A stretch of DNA of 64,000 nt from the NCBI GenBank assembly GCA_020205615.1, contig CM035163.1, positions 58,191,899 through 58,255,898 on the forward strand, read 5' to 3'. This stretch comes from Panax quinquefolius. Its lineage: Eukaryota; Streptophyta; Magnoliopsida; Apiales; Araliaceae. Positions 33,084 through 44,412 of the stretch are shown one piece after another (position 1 is the stretch's first letter; each line of letters starts with the position of its first letter). The notes under the pieces are model-generated. The model worked only from the letters and a program-made list of their open reading frames with translations, was not told the DNA's origin and searched no databases. Both the position numbers and the translations under genes were made by a program.

Positions 33084-34922
33084 TGAAAGTAGTATGCACA
33101 CAAGCCAATCATGTTTGATGATAAAGCATATACTTTGTAACAATCTTATTCATTTATTAATAAAAAGTATTAATTTATTAAAGGCTTTTAATTATACGCA
33201 TGATCTTTGTTTTATAATATGTGATAAACCCGTAGTTTTAAGGAATGCTTTTAGAATGATGATGATGATCATTCTAATGAGATCTAAATTCTTAGAAAGC
33301 TTAAAACTAAAAGCAGTTCCCAATCATTGGATTACTAAATTGGGGATTAGTGAATCCGGATAGATTGGTACATCGTTAACTTGCTCATTGGATGAGGATG
33401 ATTGATCTCATGATCATTTGTGTGGAACACTAAAGCAAGTATGTAGGTGCTTATTAGAGAATAAGTTCTTTGAGCGTGGCTAGCTAAGGAATACCTAATG
33501 GAGTTTTACTTGTGCATCGATAGGAATTCTGTAGTGATAGTAGTACAAGTGATCCTTGGACTTGAGATCATCATAGTATCTTGTGTATGATGAGTTATAC
33601 TTTGACTTATTCCTTAAGACCTTTAGGGTATATCAAAGGGTATGCTTAGGTATAATAAGTTGTACATGGAGATAATGTATGATCGATAAAGAATCTACCA
33701 CTACTATTAAAGAAGAGAAATGTCCTATGTGATTCGATAAATGACAACCCAGTAGTCCTTGGCCAAGGCAGAATGAAATTAGAAAGGAGTTTCTAATTTG
33801 CATTATTTGGAGTTGTGCATTTAAGAGTCGAAATATATATAATTAAATAAAATAAGACTTGACAGTAATTCCATGTCTTATATTTAATTGGGACATTGTA
33901 TGGTGGAAGGATTGAATTGTACGGTAACTATTTACTCAAAGGTTCTTTTATGATTAATGTTGAAATCTATATTATTTGGAAAGATTTGATCATTAGGGAG
34001 GCTTATCCTATTGTAGAATAAATATTATTTATTTAAATAAATTAATTGTTTAATTTATTTATTTAAATAAGATTAGAATTATTCTAATTGATTTATTCAC
34101 AAATAGGTTTAATATGGAGAACCTAAAGGGTCACACCATAAAAGGAAGAATAATTATTTAAGAAGTTAATGGCATAATCGTAATAATATGTTAAGTATAT
34201 TTAATTTAATCTATGGTGATAGAATAAATTAAATAGCTTAATATTATTATTTAATATTTTAGAAATATTAAATATAAATTAATAAGAGAGTCTTATTAAT
34301 ATTATTACAATTATTATTATTTTAATTTCTAAAAGAGTTTAGGAATTAATTTAATATAAGTACTCTCATTTATTCCTAATAGGATTAGGAGGAAAATTAA
34401 TTAAAGGAGTTTAATTAATTATCCTAATAAGATTAGAGCCCATTTAATTAAAAGAGTTTAGTTAAATAATACCTTATTTTAAAATAGGGTTACTTGATAT
34501 CTTTATAAGAGGAGTCTTATATCGGATATCATATATAATAATAATTCAATAGTTGGGAGATACGCTCCTTTTCTATAGAGATAGAAAAACTAGGTTTTAG
34601 TGACCACCCATCTTCTTGAATCTTTTTCTTCCTTGGTGGATCACCTCTAGAGGCCAAACACATGGGTGGCTAACGTTGATCAAAGGAAGGAACCAAACCC
34701 GGTGGATTCAAGTTGAACGCGAAAAGGATTGGAGGTGAACTTGTACCTGAGGAAGCTCGGATCTTCAAGGGTATGTTTCTTATTCATCTTTTTCGTTTAA
34801 TTAATAATTGTGCATAAAGGGTGATCCGGGTATATGGTTTGTAAAATTTTAAACTCTGATTTTTACACGTTTCCGCTTATTTATGCAATTTGATTGCGTT
34901 CTTGAATATTACAAACCTAACA
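33084..34922 (+). mobile_element. 3' LTR of copia element J, complete
   Basis: 1839 bp, from TGAAAGTAGTATGC to ACAAACCTAACA, followed by the TSD ACTAC. Its first 1.36 kb match the 5' LTR and its last 79 bp match the window start. It contains an AT-rich middle part with ATTTATTTAAATAAATTAAT words. Confidence 0.9.
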
Positions 34923-34927
34923 ACTAC
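34923..34927. repeat. Target-site duplication of copia element J, right (ACTAC)
   Basis: An exact copy of 26523-26527 right after the LTR terminus. Confidence 0.9.
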
Positions 34928-35104
34928 AAGCTAAAAGAGGCACTGCGGCGAAAATGACAGTTATGCCCTTTAAAAGCTGGAAATGATCAAATAATCCCTG
35001 CAAAGCATATTTTAAGAAAAATAATAACAACATACTATAAAAGAAATAAAAAACATGATGGACATACAATTTCTTAAGGATTAAAATATTCGATTTGCGG
35101 ATAT

Positions 35105-35626
35105 AAATCTCAATCATCAGCTGACCCAAATAAGGATTCAGTTATGGCCATCATCGAGGAGGAAGACAACAACAACCCCTTCATCACTACAGTCAGCAAT
35201 GACCTAACTCTGGACAACTGGAGCAGTACGCCTTGCATAACTTGAAAAGGGTAAAATGGAAGAGATAGTCCATCTCCCCTAAAGTGTAGATATTATCAAA
35301 CTGCTTTCTTTTATTGCCTGTTACTAGCAGTTTACTTTTGTTTATGCTTTTTGCTGATACTTTTTATATGTTAAACAGTTTCATATGTTAAGTAAAAGCA
35401 TTTTATTTTCAAGACTCCAAAGTTGGGTTTATTTAACCTTGTGGATGAACTGCCAAATCTAAGCAGTGACTATGCCTTTGATGTAGAACTAGACTTTGAC
35501 CTGATTGGGATTGATTTAGACGAGAGACATGACATTGAGGTGCTAGAGGAGATCAAAGGATGGGTCGAAGACAAACCCAAACCTAAACCCAAACTTCCTG
35601 TGCCTTGCGCATATTGGACTAGTTAA
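35105..35626 (+). pseudogene. Unidentified gene fragment, possibly two exons
   Basis: A forward open stretch at 35105-35245 reads SQSSADPNKDSVMAIIEEED, NNNPFITTVSNDLTLDNWSS and a stop. After 168 bp with intron-like composition (T-rich, ending TTTTATTTTCAAG at 35413) a second open stretch at 35414-35626 reads TPKLGLFNLVDELPNL, AFDVELDFDLIGIDLDE and EVLEEIKGWVEDKPKPKPK, then a stop. The composition (acidic, Pro-Lys tail) is protein-like and unlike nearby AT-rich shadows. The stop at 35243 precedes the only obvious GT donor (35251), so as read it is not an intact gene. I do not recognise the protein. It may be a host gene remnant or cargo of a Mutator-like element. Confidence 0.35.
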
Positions 35627-35628
35627 AT

Positions 35629-36161
35629 TACATAAACAAATCAAGCTCTAATTAAAATACATTAATTAAATTAAAATCATAAAAAGATAGACAAATTAAA
35701 TAAATAAACTTTAAAAAAATAAATAAGTCAACATGGCCATTTAATTATGTAACCAGTCGTTCTAATTTATTAACAAGCTAGTACTTATGGCACACACTAT
35801 ATATCTCGTATAATTAAAATAAATAAATAAATTTTAAATAAAAAGTATAAATATACATTATAATGCGATTAAATTAAATAAATAAATTTTAAATAAGAGA
35901 TTGTCAGAATTTGTAAGAAAAAAAAAGTTAGAATTTAAATGTGACACAATGAACAAGTCCAATTTAATTTTATTATTAATTTAATCAATTTGTTGACTTG
36001 TTCATATTATTAGTTTAATTTGCTAAAATCCAAAAAATTTAAGAAAAGAGAAAAGAATCTTATATTTGATCATCAAAAAGGGTCCACCATTCCAGTTTAC
36101 AATAAAAAGAAGTCAATAAACTACAAAACAGAATAATAAACTACGAAAAGAACACACTTAA
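35629..36161. other. AT-rich stretch without recognised features
   Basis: It contains repeated AAATTAAATAAATAAA(T/C)TTTAAATAA words at about 35690, 35815 and 35870, and TTGTTGACTTGTTCAT near 35990 opposing AATGAACAAGTCC near 35950. There is no ORF of note. Confidence 0.4.
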
Positions 36162-36293
36162 CTACGCCAACCCATTATTCAAAATAGGTGCTGGTGGAAG
36201 ATCTTCTGTGAAGTACTTACAGTATTCTGGGACACCTTTAACTCCATATACATCATTGTCTTCTGAATCCCTCAAGAATCGTGAATCACTCAT
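36162..36293 (-). pseudogene. Short reverse ORF next to the second TIR-like end
   Basis: A 43-codon frame starts MSDSRFLRDSEDNDVYGV and ends LPPAPILNNGLA, then a stop. Upstream on the reverse strand are a leader with AACCCTAGTC..GATTTGAAGGAGAAG and the TIR-like repeat at 36495-36595. This layout parallels the GRF fragment at 25193. It could be the first exon of a longer gene that has been lost. I do not recognise the family. Confidence 0.33.
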
Positions 36294-36494
36294 TGTGATT
36301 CTTCTCCTTCAAATCGCGAACCCTAGTCTGGATTTGATTTGGAGATATTTGTTTGATAACAAACGAGTGTAATGGTAAATGTAACTGCAATTTTTAATAA
36401 ATATAAAATACCGAGCTTACCCCTCTGTAATAAGATTTATAGCCTTAGCCGGTCACTTTTAACTGGTTAAGTCAACAAATTATGTCTTTTGTTC

Positions 36495-36595
36495 AGCATG
36501 CGTGAAGTTTGAGGGTGTATTTGGACACCTTTTTCAGTTTGGGGTGCAAATATCAATAGAGGTGTAAAGTTTGGGGTGCATTTTGTCTTTTAGTC
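36495..36595 (-). other. Second TIR-like repeat (candidate Mutator-like end)
   Basis: In reverse sense GACTAAAAGACAAAATGCAC, CCCAAACTTTACACCTCTAT and AAAAAGGTGTCCAAATACACC closely match 25331-25430. Both copies stop sharply at GACTAAAAG, as a terminus would. No inverted partner was found to the left. Confidence 0.42.
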
Positions 36596-36790
36596 TTAGT
36601 TTTATTAACTATCTTTTATTCAATTGTTTAGATAAGACTGAGGAGATATAAAGTCAGTATTTGGTAAATATTAGTAATAATTCCTCATGGGATCGACAAC
36701 TTACTTACTCTTTATTACTTGCGGACTGTGTATACTTGTGGACCGCGTATACTTGCGCGTGTTTTATCGATTGCGTAATCAATCAATAAG
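36596..36790 (+). mobile_element. Athila LTR 3' end (element H)
   Basis: It contains CCTCATGGGATCGACAACTT, then TTACTTGCGGACTGTGTATA and a duplicated 'GGAC(C/T)G(C/T)GTATACTTG' word, typical of an Athila LTR end. A PBS follows within a few bases. The LTR start is not identifiable; the TIR-like element at 36595 seems to cut it. Confidence 0.58.
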
Positions 36791-36794
36791 TTTT

Positions 36795-36812
36795 TGGCGC
36801 CACTGCTGGGAA
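36795..36812 (+). other. Primer binding site of Athila element H
   Basis: TGGCGCCACTGCTGGGAA is the Athila-type PBS, complementary to a tRNA 3' end of the tRNA-Asp kind (family consensus TGGCGCCGTTGCCGGGGA). It lies just after the LTR end words. Confidence 0.78.
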
Positions 36813-36928
36813 ATTATTTCTTCTAATATCGACCAATATCAATTTCAATCAATTTAGTCTTAATTTGAACGTTTATATTTGTATTTAATCTATTTTTGCT
36901 TTGTTTTGTTTTTGTAGTCTTTTCAGCT

Positions 36929-37762
36929 ATGGATGAACATATCTATCATTGGCCTTGTGAGAGGACGACACAACCAAGTTTGGAAGGAATACTTGAGCGA
37001 TTGCAAGAACAAGTTGCAAATCTCTCAAGGGTTTCTGACAATCTTGAGTGTCAATCCACTCAGAATGCCTACTTTTAGGATCAAGCTAACTATGGTCCAA
37101 CCTACTATCATCCGGAGTGTCAGAGCTATCCGATCTGTCCATGGGATGACAACCAAGAGCAATCTTATGCTCTAAATTTTTCATACCAGTCAGAATTTTT
37201 ATACCAACCTCCACCACAATATGCTGAGACATCTAAGTTAGAGGAGGTTCTTTCCGAGTGCTTAGATCAACAAGAAGAAAGAAGGTTGGATGAGCTCCTT
37301 TCCAAATTCATAGAGCAAAATGAGGTTCTGATGACGAACCAAGACGCTTCATTGTAGAAGCTCGAGAGCCAATTAGGATAACTTGCCGCTATTATCCTTA
37401 ATCAACCGCATATCAATTTACCTAGCCTTATAGAAATGAATCCTACCGAGGAGGCTGATGCGCAATGTATTGTGGATACGCAAAAAAATTGCGAGGAGTT
37501 GCACAAGGATGTTGAAGACAATGAAATGCATCCTGATGTGACTGTGGATTTTGAGGTTGGAAAAAATAGGAGCATTAGTGGATGTAATGTCAAGAATGAT
37601 AAAGATCTGGAAACCACACTTAAGGTTTTCAAAACCATAGAGGACCCAATAGAGCATGAAGAACGTTTTCAAATTGATCTTTTGAAAGGCGAATTAGTGG
37701 ATAATTTGAAAAATGAAAGTTTCTTCGTGCCGATGGATGAAGTGGAGTTTGAGGATTGTTAA
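36929..37762 (+). pseudogene. Athila-type gag remnant (element H)
   Basis: From the ATG at 36929 a single frame of 278 codons is readable with three in-frame stops (37076, then two near 37357 and 37378) and no frameshift. It starts MDEHIYHWPCERTTQPSLEG. A Gln/Tyr/Pro-rich middle follows (QPPPQYAETSKLEEVLSE), then KLESQLG and LAAIILNQPHINLPSLIEMN P, the conserved Athila motif 'LE.Q.GQLA....RP.G.LPS.TE.NP'. The tail is acidic (DVEDNEMHPDVTVDFEVG). The usual capsid part is missing, so the N-terminal piece is joined to the C-terminal part. Each stop could derive from a Gln codon by one C-to-T change. Pol does not follow. Confidence 0.7.
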
Positions 37763-37854
37763 TTATCCATGTCCGCCATGAAAATTAAATAAAAGAAAAA
37801 TAGATGGCATGATATGATCATCTTCACTTATGAGCCAGATTGAAAGGAAATGAA

Positions 37855-37910
37855 GAAGTCGAGCCGACGACTATAAACAAGTCCTTTTTGGGAGGCAACC
37901 CAAGTGCTAG
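37855..37910 (+). other. Conserved Athila post-pol motif
   Basis: GTCGAGCCGACGACTATAAA followed by CAAGTCCTTTTTGGGAGGCAACCCAAGT is the well-conserved block near the end of pol in Athila/Tat elements. It lies only about 95 bp after gag, so the whole pol gene has been deleted between them. Confidence 0.58.
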
Positions 37911-39259
37911 TTTAATTTCAGTATCCTTGTAGTTAATTTTTTCTTATGTATTGCTCTATTAGTAATTTAGTTTATTTGATCATCCTTCCATGTGTAGTTT
38001 AGTCATTTTTATCTTAATTGTCCTTTTTAAGGATTAGTAAGTTAATTTTATTCTAATGGTGTGTTGAGGATTTTGAAATAAAAAAAGAAAATATAGATAT
38101 AATAAAAAAATTCATAGTAGTATGATTCCTTAATGTCTTCAAAGATGAATTCCATTAGTTGACATATTCGGCATCATTGTGGTGTTTATTACGCAAGTTT
38201 TTGGTATCCATTAGCTTTCTTTGAGTTTTGGTCTATTTTTTTTGTAGCTTGCAATTCTTAGCATCTGAGTGCCTTAGTTTGGTGTTTTTAGTTTACCAAT
38301 ATTATTGTATACTAAAGTTGGTTCTTTTAACATCTAAGGTTGGTGTTTGGTGTGTTGCTATGTTCTTACTTTGAAGTTTTTGGTGTGAGTTTGGTAGTAA
38401 TTGAGTTGTGTTGTGAATTGTAGCATGTTAATATTAGTTTTTAGTATACTATGTTTTGGTATTCATTTATGTAATAATATGGGATATTATAGTATATTGT
38501 TTTCTATAATATTATGGTTTAGTTATGTTTGTGTTTGTTTGGTCCATTAATGGTTGATAGGTTTGGTGTTTGCTGTGCAGAAAAAGCTAATTTTTTTTTT
38601 TTTGTGTAGAGTTGGTGCCGCAGGACCCCCTCTCAAGCCCAGGCTATATTGTTTCACGCTGTAGCGCCTCCCACAACTTGAATTTCGGCGCCGTAGTGCT
38701 TGAGCACACTCAACTCAATGTTAATTCACGTTGCAACGTCGTATAACAAAGGCTAACTAGAGCTGCAGCGCTAATAGGGAAATTTTGTTGCCTTACTTGG
38801 GCATTGATCGACAGTCTCAGCTTAAAACATTCCCTTATCTCATCCTAACCGGCACATATCACCCAAAACCTCCCCAAGTCAAGCCATCCGACTACATAAC
38901 TTCCTAACTCCAAATTAAACCCTAAATTTATGCCATCTCAAAGGATTCCTCACTGCAAGTTCTTTAGATTCTAAGGTTCTCAACAAAAATTTTTTAGGTA
39001 ATTTGGATGTCTCTCCATCTCTAAGGCAATTGAACATCTAATATAGTTTTAGACTTGAGTTTCTATTATAATTCATTTCAGCTTGGATTATAATATCTTT
39101 ATTGGATAATTTCCACTGCTTGGAAATTTTTGGGTTTGAGATTACTAAAACAAGGGCTAGGAAATTCAGTTTGAGGGATAGCACGCCAGGTGTTCGATTT
39201 TTTGCCCAAGTAAACTTTCACTTGCTTTTGATTCACCCAAGTACACTTTTATAACCCTA
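37911..39259 (+). mobile_element. Athila spacer between pol end and 3' ORF (element H)
   Basis: Non-coding. It is T-rich with TTGGTGTTT words up to 38580, then a GC island (38612-38780) with CTGCAGCGC and GCGCCGTAG, then a stretch with many CC/AAC words up to 39250. Element B begins at about 39260. The other half of H resumes at 47298. Confidence 0.45.
38612..38780 (+). other. GC-rich island in Athila spacer
   Basis: This island is like the one at 14655-14905. Words such as GCTGTAGCGCCTCC, CGGCGCCGTAGTGC and GAGCTGCAGCGCTAATAG are spaced irregularly. No ORF. Confidence 0.5.
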
Positions 39260-40497
39260 AGTAACCCCAATTTATTATAAATAAAATTGAATTTTTTTCT
39301 TCTATTCATTATTCTAAATTAATAAGGTGTTAATTTGATATAATGCTTTGGTTATGGGTAAAATGTGCAAATTTTGCAAAATAAGCAAGTGGTTATAGAA
39401 TATTCATTTATGTCGGGGAATATTCGTTTGGTCGTGGAATATTCTTATTATCGGAGAATATTAAATGCGACAGTGCTTATGACCATTTGTGGGCCCCATA
39501 ACTTGAAAAATGGTTGGATGAAGAAAAGCGACAAAGTTTGAGTTTTTATAAATAACGGCGTAATTATTATGAATTAACTTTGTTGGAATACACGGTGGTT
39601 AAAATACGATGTCTGGCGTGGTTGCGCGATGTAGCACACGGTATTACATGATAGTATTTTGAATTATTGATTAAATACGAAGAAGGCACTACTCGATAAT
39701 TGTTATAGTAATTCTTTGTTCAATATTTTATTTTATTGATTGATAATTGTTGCGTTGATATTTTATATTATTGTTTTTCAATAATTGTCTTTGCACTGAT
39801 ATTTCCCATTATCGGATCAATAATTCATATTATTTGAATAATATTATTAGATAACATTATTGGCAATGTCTAGAAAGTTACATCTAAGGAGAGGTTTGGT
39901 CACCTAATTTGCGTCGATGTAAGGAGAAATCCTTATCGGAAAGCCCCCTCTTTCACAGGAGCGGCTTTGGTTGTCATAATTGTGATTACGTAATATTATT
40001 TGTGAATAATTAATTATTGATTTATATGATAAGGAAATATTTATTTGATGTGGATATAAATGATGGATTTATTTATTTTATGTGGTTATAATTGAAGGAA
40101 TTAATGTTGAGGTGTTTTATCGGTATTTTTTGTCGGAATGGAGGTATTAAAAATCAAATCGGTATTTTTACGATATATTGCGTGAGTTATAATTTTTAAT
40201 CAAATAGTTGGATCGTTGTGATTTTGGATATGTTATACATATATAAGTTGAGTATATGTCCACAAATTTTGAACCAATTAAAAATGAGCGTATGATTTTG
40301 TTATGAATTTTAAGAGGTGGTGATTTAGAAAATTAGGTTTATAAATGATTTTGGTGGAAAATTCTAGAATTGAGTGGGCCCCACTTGTGGTTGGTGAAGA
40401 AATGTGTTGAATTTTATTTCAAATGTGGTGGGTGGCAATAGTAGCGAGGTAAAGCCATCGGTAGTAGGTCGAAATGCTTGGCGTGCTAACATTTTTC

Positions 40498-40506
40498 TAT
40501 AAATAG
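40498..40506 (+). promoter_or_regulatory. TATA box of element B 5' LTR
   Basis: TATAAATAG, followed about 50 bp on by a CTTTCTCTCTTTTCTCTC tract. The same arrangement occurs at 46122-46130. Confidence 0.68.
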
Positions 40507-41079
40507 AAGGCTAAGTTAGAATTGAAAATCACACGAAACATAAGCTTTCTCTCTTTTCTCTCTCTATATTATCGGCGTATTTTGTGAGTATTTAGATACT
40601 TTGAGAGTTGTTGTTCAATACAAGTTTCATTTGACATCACTTGAGCCTTTCATTCGGAAATATTGTTTCTTTGAGGTAAGGGATGTTATTTTTTTCGTAA
40701 TAATGTTATTATTTTCTTGATATCATTATCTTGAAATATTGATTATGGATTTTATTGTGGAATTTTTACCTTTTGTGTGGGGTTACTATTCACGTATCGA
40801 CACTTATTCACGTATCTCGACCTTATTCACGAATCGACATTATTCATAGAAAAATGAAAATTTTCCTTTTTGTCCAAGATGTCTATTATGGTTACTATCT
40901 TTGATTGTATCCATGTTTTGATCTTTATTTTTTGAATTACGCTTCAAAATTGGTTATTATGAAGTATTAGTGATCTTGGATAAAGCGTATACGAATCCCT
41001 AATATTTGTCCTTACATCTCCTTTGGATTCGTTTTCTCTAAAATGTTTTTCATCATCCTCGGTCCTTAATGATGATATT

Positions 41080-41232
41080 ATTGAATATCTTTGGCATGTA
41101 GTGCAAAGATGAATGATTAGCGATGAATATCTTTGGCCGTAGTGCAAAGATGAGCAGTGTTGAGATGAACATGATTATTTGGTGATACAAATGAATATCT
41201 TTGGCTGTAGTGCAAAGATGAATATTTGATTA
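41080..41232 (+). repeat. Three copies of a 30-bp motif in LTR of B
   Basis: GAATATCTTTGGC, a short variable part, then GTAGTGCAAAGATGA occurs three times here and in the partner LTR (46705-46850). In A and C the corresponding word is GAATATCCTTGGCCCGTAGT. Confidence 0.75.
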
Positions 41233-41789
41233 AAGATGTATATTGATTGTTATTCTGAGGATAAAATATTGATGATGGACTTTTAAATCTTAGAAGATAG
41301 TAGAATTCATTCTCTACTTGACTCTTCTAATGGATTGTTGTTTCGTTGCAGTTTTGATCTAAAACTTGTTGTCTATTATGTTTTATCAGATTTTTCCCTG
41401 TTGAAGACTAATGATAATTTGTTGTATATTATCTTAGTCATAATATTCTTTACTGGGCTAGTTGAGCTCACCCTTTTCCTTTTGTTCCATTTTTTCTTCT
41501 CAGGAGGTGAGAACATAGCAGGATCTAGTCGGGGTATGGAGTGATGGTTCTAGAAAGATGTTTTAGCAGTCCTCACTATTTTGTAAAATAGTGTATGAAT
41601 AATTATAATGAGGACTTATTTGAGTGTGGATATTATCTAGAAGACAATATTTGTATTTAAACTCACAGTATGTGTTGTCGTATTTTTGCACGACAATTGT
41701 ATTATTGAAGTTGTAGTTTGCTTTACGTACCATGTATTTGGCGACTCGAGAATGGGTGTTGTATATACCTATTTTGGGGGCGTCGCGGT

Positions 41790-41801
41790 TGGTATCAAAG
41801 C
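41790..41801 (+). other. Primer binding site of element B (initiator tRNA-Met)
   Basis: TGGTATCAAAGC, two bases after the LTR end, identical to the PBS of A, D and E. The leader to 41979 matches that of C. Confidence 0.8.
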
Positions 41802-41979
41802 TTAGGGATATGGTCTCTGGCGGAGATCGGGGAATAGAACTAGGAGGAGAGATGAGTAAATCCTTAGCTAGTGTGTCCTATCTAAGCTTATTTGTTGGTC
41901 GGTCATAATATAGGGATATTATGTGATATGTTAATTTGTTTAATTAACCCTTGTTTTATATAGTAGTATTTAAGAATGA

Positions 41980-43062
41980 ATGGCTGAGAGCGTTAATAAT
42001 GGAGTGTATGAGGCGTGGAACAACCTTTAGTCACAAACAGGAGAGCGCGTGCAGCGGGAGGGAATATTCCTCTATAAACAACACTACTCGAGCAAGCGAT
42101 GAATGATGGAATGTTTAGGAGCTTTTTGCAGTTCATCATAAAAAATCGAGACGAGGAGACTCGTGTACAAAATATGGGTGGAAATGATAGCGGCGCGATG
42201 CATGTCACGACAAAGCGATTCGAGGAGTTGGGACCACGAATTCTTGGAAAGCGGATCCGATTAAAGGCGGAAAGCATGGGTTAAGCAAATTACTAAGATA
42301 TTCGATGTCTTGGGATGCGGAGGAACGAAGAAGGTTCCATTCGCCACCTTTATGTTTCGTGGTGAGGCGGATTCTTGGTGGGAATCGTGAAGCGTACCCG
42401 ACCGGTACTTTTCAACATGTCTTGGGAAAGATTTGAAGCTGTTCAATGACAAGTACTTTCACGAAAGTATTCGAAATATGAAGGAGGTAGAGTTTATTAG
42501 ATTGGAGCAGAACAACATGGCGGTGTCTCGATGCGAGGTGAAGTTCGCGGAGTTATCAAGTTTGCACCTCATTTTGGTAGAGAATGAGGAGCGTATGATG
42601 CGGATGTTTACGAGAGGTCTAAAACCCGAGATTCGTCGATACCTTATCTCTCATAAATTTTCTGTATTAGAGATGTTGTCAACAGGGCTCAATTATTAAG
42701 CGAGATAGTGAGTATGTTCAATAGAGGGACCTGACGAGGTCATATCGGTGGTGGCCGGTCATCGGGCGATGATAACCGGCGAGGAGGAAAAATATGGACA
42801 AAAGCGGTAACCACTCTGGTGGTAATCGTGGCCATGATAATAGAAGAAATGATTCAAGTGGAAATTTCAAGAAGAGAAGATTTAACGATGATGGAAGGCG
42901 TCGGTGGCGTGACACCGGCACCAATGACAAATTCTAGGGGAGGTGAGCGATAGCGGTTAGATCTACTGAGATGCGGAGAGAGAGGACATATAAGTCCAAA
43001 GCTATTCCTGACCTTCAAGGTATGTTTAATTGTGGAAAAGAGCGGTCATATAGCTCGATTTT
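41980..43062 (+). pseudogene. Chromovirus gag remnant (element B)
   Basis: The start MAESVNNGVYEAW at 41980 soon hits a stop. Further pieces are MNDGMFRSFLQFI (42099), which matches MNDGMFRGFMKFI in element C, and a capsid piece at 42433-42699 with LFNDKYFHESIRNMKEVEFI and MMRMFTRGLKPEIRRYL, typical of Retrotrans_gag. Near 42955-43060 there are two damaged CCHC knuckles (RCGERGHIS and KSGHIARF). Pieces lie in different frames, so several frameshifts separate them. Confidence 0.72.
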
Positions 43063-43587
43063 TTGTCTATAGCGAAATCAAGTCCGGGGGGACGGTGGCA
43101 CCAAAAGCGGATCTGGACAAAACAAAAGTCGGCGGTTTTTACGGAAGCGTTTGTCGTGAATGCCAAAAAAGCGAGGAACGAGCGAAGGTATCACGGGTTA
43201 GTTAATTATAAATTCTTGCAAAATCTATACCTTATTGAATCTATAGGTTCTACCCATTCTTTATATCTCTCTGCTTGTGCTCAGCGTTTAAACTTGACTC
43301 AGGAGAAATTAGACTTTGACTTATTTGTGGAGACTCAGTTGGGAGAAACTTTTATCATATCCACTATTTATAAATCTTGTTTGATCAAGTTGGCACAATC
43401 ACATTACATTGATCTTATCTCTTTAAAGATACTTGCTTTTGATGTGATTTTAGGGATTGATTGGTTAACTACTCATCATGCCAAAATTGATTGTTTTTTC
43501 GTAAGGTTGTTAGTTTTCATATTTCTAACCAACTTTGTTATGCGAATTCAATCAACCAAACCATTGAAGTCAAACACTTTCATATAA
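43063..43587 (+). pseudogene. Aspartic protease remnant (element B)
   Basis: A 174-codon open frame contains IESIGSTHSLYLSACAQRL, where the active-site D-S-G triad of retropepsins should be; the Asp-Ser-Gly is disrupted. It also has the conserved second block LAFDVILGIDWLTTHHAKID. The distance between the blocks fits plant gypsy proteases. The loss of the catalytic Asp-Ser-Gly makes it inactive even where the frame is open. Confidence 0.7.
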
Positions 43588-43699
43588 AGCCATAAAGCCA
43601 TTCGTTTATTGAAAAACGGATGTCAAGCTTTCTTAGCCCATTTCATGGATTTAAACAAAAAATACGTCAGATTTGAATGATATTTCTGTTGTTAGTGAA

Positions 43700-44270
43700 T
43701 TTCTCGGCGTATTTCTGAAGAATTTCTGGCCTACCCCAGTGTGATATTGAATTTTGTATCGACTTTAAACCGGTACAAAACCCATTTCTAAAATCTTTTA
43801 TCAAATGGCTCCTATTGAACTTGAGGAGTTAAAAACCCAAGTACTGAAGTTGGTACCGAGCCTCTATCTGGTGACTTCCTTTGTGGAATGCACCAAAGCG
43901 AGACTCTCCGTGGGGACGTCTATATTTCATGTGGTGGTAAAGCGATAGGCACCATTGTGACGTCTTTATCAAGATTGGGATATGAGTCATAGTTGAGAAG
44001 CAACCTAAAGTCGATAATCGAAATATCTAGCTTTACAGGCTTATTTGGTTCTTATCGGAGATTCGTGGAAGGATTTTCTGGAATCGCTACTCCGTTAACT
44101 CAACTGACTCAGAAAGATACAAAATTTGAATAGAACAAGAAATGTGAGAAGAGCTTCCAAGAACTCAAAAGTAGACTCATTTTGGCACTTGTTCTGACCA
44201 TACCATCCAGGAAAAGCGAACATGGTAGCTGACGCGTTGAGTAGAAGATCGTACGCGAGTACAAGTGCGA
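43700..44270 (+). pseudogene. RT/RNase H remnants with RT core replaced (element B)
   Basis: The RT entry motif survives as PISKIFYQMAPIELEELKTQ (about 43785-43845). It is followed not by RT but by a 135-bp block related to the cassette in element A (18890-19036). Then FTGLFGSYRRFVEGFSGIAT and CEKSFQELKSRL (44020-44170), from the RT-RNase H connection, and YHPGKANMVADALSRR (44205-44255), the RNase H end. The YxDD core, most of RNase H and the front of integrase are missing. It is inactive. Confidence 0.68.
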
Positions 44271-44412
44271 TATTGTTGAACACAAAGACCAATTTTGTAT
44301 AATTTACAAATGATAGAGATAGAGTTAAAGACTCTAGGGACCCACGTGATGACATACGAGTAGAATCGACTTTAATTGATAAAGTTAAAACCGCTCAAGC
44401 TACACACTGGAG

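Larger units (their letters stand above)
39260..41787 (+). mobile_element. 5' LTR of chromovirus element B
   Basis: It matches 44877-47297 from CCCCAATTTATTATAAATAA onwards. It ends TACCTATTTTGGGGGCGTCG next to the PBS. The first few bases (expected TGTAAGACC) are damaged, so the start is approximate. It contains a TATA box, a three-copy CTTTGGC..GTAGTGCAAAGATGA repeat (41080-41232), and the end typical of the A/B/C family (GTATTTGGCGACTCGAGAAT). Confidence 0.82.
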
